NCBI GenBank assembly: GCA_937952305.1
Contig: CALFZO010000061.1
Span: forward strand, 62,001-126,000
Direction of reading: 5' to 3'
Length of the DNA: 64,000 nt
Source: an uncultured Anaerolineales bacterium
GTDB taxonomy: Bacteria > Chloroflexota > Anaerolineae > Anaerolineales > UBA6663
Both the position numbers and the translations under genes were made by a program. The notes beneath the pieces were generated by a model that did no database searches, had not been told where the DNA came from, and saw only the letters and a program-made list of their open reading frames with translations. Positions 59,632-64,000 of the stretch are shown here, piece after piece; the first letter of the stretch is position 1, and each line of letters opens with the position of its first letter.

Positions 59632-60303
59632 ATGCGTAAAACAATGAAGGTCAGCCGGAGGCAATTCCTCATCGGAGCGGGTGTGAGCGGGGTGGCCCTG
59701 AGCGGTCTGGGCGGCCTCGGCTACTGGGCCACCCGCCAGCCGGCCCTGGAGTTCATCGAGCGCCAGTACGGCCCCGCCACGGCGGGTGAGACGGTGCTGG
59801 TGGCCTACGCCAGCCAGTACGGCTCGACGAGCGGCCTCGCCGACGTCATCGCCCAGGGCCTCCATCGGGCCGGCACGCCCACCGAGGTCCGGCGCGTCGA
59901 ACACGTCACCGACCTCACGCCTTACCGGGCCGTGATCATCGGCGCTCCGATCATCTCGGACGAGTGGATGCCGGCGGCGGTCAGCTTTGTGGAGCAGCAC
60001 CGGGCAACCCTGGCGGCGCTGCCGACGGCCTACTTCCTCACCTGCATGACCCTGGCGCTGAGCCAGGACGAGGCCCAGCGGGCGGGCCCGGTGAAGGTGC
60101 TGGAGGCCGTGCAGGCCCGGATCCCCGAAGTCCGGCCGGTGGAAAGAGGGCTTTTCGCTGGAGCTCTGGATTACAGCAAGATGGCGCCGGCCATGCAGCA
60201 GCTCTACCGCCTGTTCAGCGAGAACGACACCGCCGGCGACTTTCGCGATTTCCGGACGGTCAGCGCCTGGGCCGACGCCGTGCGGCCGCGCCTATTAGCC
60301 TAG
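59632..60303 (+). CDS. Tat-exported flavodoxin-domain protein
   Basis: A 223-residue protein with a twin-arginine signal at the N-terminus (SRRQFLIG at 8-15, then a Gly/Ala/Leu-rich h-region to about 38), followed by a flavodoxin domain starting ETVLVAYASQYGSTSGLADVIA, where YASQYGST is the FMN phosphate loop. The fold is closest to the flavodoxin-5/HemG-like group. Export of a flavodoxin across the membrane is unusual; its electron partner would be outside, perhaps the DUF4405 membrane protein. Whether it remains tethered is unclear because the h-region is long. Confidence 0.82.
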   Translation: MRKTMKVSRRQFLIGAGVSGVALSGLGGLGYWATRQPALEFIERQYGPATAGETVLVAYASQYGSTSGLADVIAQGLHRAGTPTEVRRVEHVTDLTPYRAVIIGAPIISDEWMPAAVSFVEQHRATLAALPTAYFLTCMTLALSQDEAQRAGPVKVLEAVQARIPEVRPVERGLFAGALDYSKMAPAMQQLYRLFSENDTAGDFRDFRTVSAWADAVRPRLLA

Positions 60304-60359
60304 AGTCCGGCTCGCGCCGGCTCAGGCGCGGGCCGGGCGGGCCACCAGGAGTGCCGCCG

Positions 60360-60941
60360 ATGCGGACGACTGCCGTCGAAAACGCCGCCCTGTCCCTGGC
60401 CGCCCTGGGGTTGGGCCTGATGGCAGGCTTCTTCGCCACCTACACGATCAACGTCAATCTCGCCCTGGCCCAGGTGGACGGCTCAACCTATGCCACCGTC
60501 CAGTCCTTGCTGAACCAGACGGTGCGCCATCCGGCCTTTGGGGTGCTATTTTTCGGCGGGGTAGCAGCGCCGGCTGCGGCCCTGGCTCTCAACTGGCGGC
60601 ACGCCGCCAGCGCGCCCTTCTGGCTCCTGGCCACCGGCGCGGCCATCTACCTGGTCGGGGTCGTCGTCTTCACCGCCAACGTCCATTTGCCGCTGAACAT
60701 GTACATCGAGTCATGGGACCCGCCGGCGTTGCCGAGTGATTGGGCCGCAACCCGGGCCGCCTGGAACCAGGCCAACGCCGTTCGGGCGGGGAGCGCGGCC
60801 CTGGCCTTCCTGCTGACGCTGGCCGCCCTGACCTTCCGGGCGCTGCCGGCTTCCGTGGGGAGCGAGCCGCCCCCGCCGGACGCGTCCCCATTCCCCGCCG
60901 CCGACCACCCCGCCGGATGCGCCTCGGCCCGCTCACGCTAA
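60360..60941 (+). CDS. DUF1772-like integral membrane protein
   Basis: A 193-residue protein with four helices (about 10-33, 58-78, 86-107, 140-160) and a hydrophilic Pro-rich tail. The segments FFATYTINVNLALAQVDG and VVVFTANVHLPLNMYIESW resemble the DUF1772/anthrone oxygenase-like family, where a short Asn/His segment follows helix 3. The ATG at 60360 is preceded by AGGAG. It follows the flavodoxin gene by 56 bases. Function unknown. Confidence 0.75.
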   Translation: MRTTAVENAALSLAALGLGLMAGFFATYTINVNLALAQVDGSTYATVQSLLNQTVRHPAFGVLFFGGVAAPAAALALNWRHAASAPFWLLATGAAIYLVGVVVFTANVHLPLNMYIESWDPPALPSDWAATRAAWNQANAVRAGSAALAFLLTLAALTFRALPASVGSEPPPPDASPFPAADHPAGCASARSR

Positions 60942-61050
60942 CCCGGTCCTGCCTGACCGCTCTTGGGCCGCTCTGGCCTCCGCGCGCATCCCGCTCCGCC
61001 TGACAGGCGTCTGGGAGCCAACAGTCATCAGCCGGCCCAACGCCTGACGG

Positions 61051-61056
61051 TATAAT
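61051..61056 (+). promoter_or_regulatory. -10 box upstream of the AIM24 gene
   Basis: A perfect TATAAT lies 33 bases before the ATG at 61089. No good -35 is seen 16-18 bases upstream, so the promoter call is moderate. Confidence 0.5.
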
Positions 61057-61088
61057 CGGGCCAGGTCACTTACCAAGGAGAACCCAGC

Positions 61089-61841
61089 ATGAGCAATCGG
61101 CTTGATCTGCCCGATCCAACTGTCACCGGCAGCGGCAAGGGCATCACGGGCATGGAGTACAAGATCATCGGCTCGACGCTGCAGGCCGTGATCCTGGAAC
61201 TCGACCCCGGCGAGACCGTCTACTCCGAGAGCGGCGGCATGGCCTGGATGAGCGCCAACATCGACATGAAGACCAGCGGCCGCGGCGGCGGGCTGGGCGG
61301 CATCCTCAAGCGCGCCGTCTCCGGCGAGAGCCTGTTCCTGGTGGAGTACACCAGCGTCAATGGCAAGGGCATCGTCGCCTTCGCCTCGGACTTCCCCGGC
61401 AAGATCGTGCCCATCCAGTTGGGCGAGGGCCAGCAGTTGATCTGCCAGAAGTCGGCCTTCCTGTGCGCGGAGAAGACCGTCGGCCTGGACATCCACTTCC
61501 GCCGCAAGCTCGGCGCCGGCCTGTTTGGCGGCGAGGGCTTCATCATGCAGAAGCTCACCGGCCCGGGCGTCGCCTTCGTCTGCCTGGACGGCGAGATCGT
61601 GGAATACACGTTGGAGGCTAACCAGGTCCTCAAGGTAGACACCGGCCACGTCGCCATGTACGAGCCCACCGTCGGCTTCGACATCGAAATGGTCAAGGGC
61701 GTCACCAACATCCTGTTCGGCGGTGAGGGCCTGTTCCTGGCCACGCTGCGCGGGCCGGGCCGCATCTGGCTGCAGACCATGCCCACCCAGAACCTGGCCA
61801 AGGCCATCCTGCCGTACATGCCCACGGCCTCCAGCAGCTAA
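61089..61841 (+). CDS. AIM24-family protein (TIGR00266-like)
   Basis: A 250-residue beta-rich protein of the AIM24/TIGR00266 family. Typical pieces are YKIIGSTLQAVILELDPGET near residue 19, SGGMAWMSANIDM, GGILKRAVSGESLFL, FASDFPGKIVPIQL and the C-terminal LATLRGPGRIWLQTMP. No signal peptide or membrane helix is present. The family is widespread; a molecular function is not established. The ribosome site AAGGAG lies ahead of the ATG. Confidence 0.9.
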   Translation: MSNRLDLPDPTVTGSGKGITGMEYKIIGSTLQAVILELDPGETVYSESGGMAWMSANIDMKTSGRGGGLGGILKRAVSGESLFLVEYTSVNGKGIVAFASDFPGKIVPIQLGEGQQLICQKSAFLCAEKTVGLDIHFRRKLGAGLFGGEGFIMQKLTGPGVAFVCLDGEIVEYTLEANQVLKVDTGHVAMYEPTVGFDIEMVKGVTNILFGGEGLFLATLRGPGRIWLQTMPTQNLAKAILPYMPTASSS

Positions 61842-61907
61842 CGCTTTCTCTTGTCGCCGGCGCTGGCCACTGTCCGCACCGCCCGGTGGCCAGCGTCGGA
61901 CCTGTCT

Positions 61908-63365
61908 ATGCGCCTCCGCGTCCTGCTCGCTCCCATCGTCTTGGCGCTCGCCGCGGCCTGCGCCGCCGCGCCCTCCACTCTGGCGCCGGCCGCCCCGACG
62001 CTGACCCTGACCGACTGCGTCCTCTCATCCCCGAGCAGCGCCAGCCAGGTGGACGCGCGCTGCGGCACGCTCACCGTGCCGGAGGATCGCGCTCAGCCGG
62101 ACGGACGCCAGATCACGCTGCGCGTCGCCGTGGTGCCGGCCGTCAGCCGCAGCCCGGAACCAGACCCGGTCTTCCTGCTGGCCGGCGGCCCCGGCCAGGC
62201 CGCCACCGAAGCCTTCTCGGACTTGATCTCAGCCTTCGAGCAGATCAACCAGGATCGCGACCTGGTGCTGGTGGACCAGCGCGGCACCGGCCAGTCTAAC
62301 CCGCTGCGCTGCCTCGACCCTGAAGACGAGACGGTGATGGACGAGGCCCAGCTCATCGCCGCGCTCAAGGCCTGCCCGGCCCGCCTGGACGCCGATCTGC
62401 GCCTGTACACGACCGAGATCGCCATGCAGGACCTGGACGCGGTGCGCGCCGCCCTGGGCTACGCGCGTATCAACCTGTACGGGGCCTCCTACGGCACGCG
62501 CGCCGCGCAGACCTACTGGCGTCTGTACCCGGACCGCGTCCGCGCCGTCGTCCTGGACTCGGTGGTCGATCCGGCCTTCCGCCTGCTGCTGGACGCCTCC
62601 CTGGACGGCCAGCGGGCGCTGGAGTTGACGCTGGCGCGCTGCGAGGCCGATGCCGCCTGCCAGGCCGCTTACCCGGACGTGCGCGCTGAGTTGGCGGCCG
62701 TGCTGGAGCGCCTGGACGCGCAGCCCGTGGACCTGGCGATCGCCAATCCGTTGACCGGCGCGCCGCTGGCGTTCACCCTGACGCGCGACATCCTGACCAG
62801 CGTCATCTTCAACGCCCTCTACGCGCCCGAGTTCGTGGCGCTGCTGCCGCTGACCATCCACACCGCTTACACCGACGGCAACTATGCGCCGCTGGTGGCC
62901 CAGGCCGTGAGCCTGGACGCCGGCCTGTACGACGGCATGTTCTACGCCGTGGCCTGCGCCGAGGACGCGCCGCTGATCACGGCCGCCGCCGCCGCCGCCG
63001 CCGCCGGCCCGGTTTTCGGCGACCGCACCCGCACGCTGCGCGAGGTCTGCGCGGCCTGGCCGCAGGGCGCCGTCAGCGCCGACTTCCGCGCGCCCATCGT
63101 CTCGGACACGCCGGCGCTGCTCCTGTCCGGCGAGGCCGACCCGATCACGCCGCCCAAGTACGCGGACGTGGTCGCCCGTTCCCTGCCCAACAGCCTGCAT
63201 CTGGTCGCCCCCGGCATGGGGCACGGCCTCCTGATCCGTGGCTGCGTAGATCGGCTGGTGAAGGACTTTATCGCCCAGGGCGCGCTGACCGGCCTGGACA
63301 CGACCTGCGTGCAGGCCATCCAGCCGCCGCCATTCTTTGTGAGCTTCACCGGACCGCGGCCATAG
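61908..63365 (+). CDS. Secreted alpha/beta-hydrolase lipoprotein, S33/TAP-like peptidase family
   Basis: A 485-residue hydrolase. The N-terminus is a lipoprotein signal with the lipobox LAAAC (Cys18). The core has the oxyanion loop LAGGPGQ (91-97), the nucleophile elbow GASYG with Ser194, and near the C-terminus SGEADPITPP and GMGHGLL with the catalytic Asp and His. Similar proteins are annotated as tripeptidyl aminopeptidase or proline iminopeptidase-like. An Ala tract encoded by eight GCC triplets lies at 62982-63005. The ATG at 61908 puts the signal peptide at the N-terminus. Confidence 0.88.
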   Translation: MRLRVLLAPIVLALAAACAAAPSTLAPAAPTLTLTDCVLSSPSSASQVDARCGTLTVPEDRAQPDGRQITLRVAVVPAVSRSPEPDPVFLLAGGPGQAATEAFSDLISAFEQINQDRDLVLVDQRGTGQSNPLRCLDPEDETVMDEAQLIAALKACPARLDADLRLYTTEIAMQDLDAVRAALGYARINLYGASYGTRAAQTYWRLYPDRVRAVVLDSVVDPAFRLLLDASLDGQRALELTLARCEADAACQAAYPDVRAELAAVLERLDAQPVDLAIANPLTGAPLAFTLTRDILTSVIFNALYAPEFVALLPLTIHTAYTDGNYAPLVAQAVSLDAGLYDGMFYAVACAEDAPLITAAAAAAAAGPVFGDRTRTLREVCAAWPQGAVSADFRAPIVSDTPALLLSGEADPITPPKYADVVARSLPNSLHLVAPGMGHGLLIRGCVDRLVKDFIAQGALTGLDTTCVQAIQPPPFFVSFTGPRP

Positions 63366-63400
63366 GGCGCGCGGACCGCCAGCCTCAGGCCCCAACGCTC

Positions 63401-64000
63401 ATGATCGAAGTCCTCGACCTGCACAAATCTTTCGGCACGGTCAAAGCCGTCCAGGGTGTCTCGTTTGTGGCGCCGGACGGCCAGATCACGGGTCTGCTCG
63501 GGCCGAACGGGGCGGGCAAAAGCACCACGCTGCGCATGCTCTACACGCTGCTGCGGCCGGACGCCGGCACGGCCCGCCTCGACGGCCACGACATCACGCG
63601 CTCCGCGCTCGAGGTCCAGCGCCGCATCGGGGCGCTGCCGGACGCGCGCGGCCTGTACCCGCGGCTGACGGCGCGCGAGAACATCCGCTACTTCGGCCGG
63701 CTGCACGGCCTGGCCGGCGCGGCCCTGGAGACGCGCATCGACGCGCTGCTAAAACTGCTGGATATGGGCGAGATCGCCGACCGGCGCACGGAGGGCTTCT
63801 CCACCGGCGAGCGCCTCAAGGTCGCCATCGCCCGCGCCCTGGCGCACGGCCCCGGCAACGTGCTGCTAGACGAGCCCACCAACGGCCTGGACGTGATGAG
63901 CACGCGCGCCATGCGCGACGTGATCCGGCGCCTGCGCGACGACGGCCGCTGCGTGCTGTTCTCCAGCCACATCATGCAGGAAGTGGCCGCCCTGTGCGAC
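63401..64000 (+). CDS. ABC transporter ATPase (NatA-like), 3' end cut by the window
   Basis: A 200-codon partial frame of an ABC ATPase, open at the right edge. Walker A is GPNGAGKST, the signature STGERLKVAIARAL is of the exporter/NatA type, Walker B is VLLDEPTNGLD, and the switch His is in SSHIMQEV. The usual permease gene would follow beyond 64000. The substrate cannot be read; sodium or drug export are typical for this subgroup. Confidence 0.93.
   Translation, partial: MIEVLDLHKSFGTVKAVQGVSFVAPDGQITGLLGPNGAGKSTTLRMLYTLLRPDAGTARLDGHDITRSALEVQRRIGALPDARGLYPRLTARENIRYFGRLHGLAGAALETRIDALLKLLDMGEIADRRTEGFSTGERLKVAIARALAHGPGNVLLDEPTNGLDVMSTRAMRDVIRRLRDDGRCVLFSSHIMQEVAALCD

Overview
The window is 64 kb of high-GC bacterial chromosome, coding-dense, with most genes on the minus strand. 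The mix of features fits Chloroflexota best: a remnant of a large MalT/LuxR-type regulator, a class II B12-dependent ribonucleotide reductase with NrdR, a T-box ahead of valS, a DUF5667 anti-sigma factor, and a dcw cluster headed by mraZ. That placement is an inference from gene content; there is no rRNA or other phylogenetic marker test here.

Region 1 (1-19041) is catabolic. One minus-strand operon starts at a GntR/UTRA regulator (11084) and runs to the left edge: amidohydrolase, BMP-family binding lipoprotein, two permeases, a double ATPase, a D-2-hydroxyacid dehydrogenase homologue that lacks the usual catalytic Arg, a hydroxypyruvate-isomerase-like protein, a DhnA/LsrF-type aldolase and an FGGY kinase. 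Behind it a second minus-strand operon (15971 to 11221) encodes a 2-oxoacid/acetoin-type dehydrogenase (E1 alpha, E1 beta, a free lipoyl domain, a free E2 catalytic domain), an SDR and, unexpectedly, a homologue of methenyl-tetrahydromethanopterin cyclohydrolase (Mch). A divergent XRE-cupin regulator, apparently leaderless, and a second amidohydrolase follow. The substrate of this locus cannot be read from the sequence. It is the best candidate in the window for an undescribed pathway.

Region 2 (19042-25806) holds a decayed LuxR/MalT fragment, a tRNA operon (Phe-Gly-Cys) with a consensus promoter and a long terminator hairpin, a membrane Ser/Thr kinase fused to an FGE-like domain, and nrdR-nrdJ behind paired NrdR boxes.

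Region 3 (25807-43371) is the division and cell wall (dcw) cluster, all on the minus strand in the order mraZ-rsmH-ftsL-ftsI-murF-mraY-murD-ftsW-murG-cvpA-murC-murB-ddl-ftsQ-ftsA-ftsZ. murE is missing from it. Upstream of mraZ lie four GTGG(G/A) repeats at exact 10-bp spacing, the expected MraZ operator. The 3' end of ftsA, coding for its membrane-targeting helix, is duplicated just downstream.

Region 4 (43472-50680) has an ECF sigma factor with its anti-sigma factor (the Pro/Thr tail is frameshifted), an SCP2 protein, and a T-box-controlled operon in which a degenerate class III cyclase and an acetamidase/formamidase precede valS.

Region 5 (50735-64000) carries an aldo-keto reductase, a membrane protein with an internal repeat, ppk1, a winged-helix regulator with a 34-codon ORF, a CPBP protease, a NarL-type two-component system, a small membrane redox-like set (DUF4405, Tat-exported flavodoxin, DUF1772), an AIM24 protein, an S33 hydrolase lipoprotein and the start of an ABC ATPase gene cut by the right edge.
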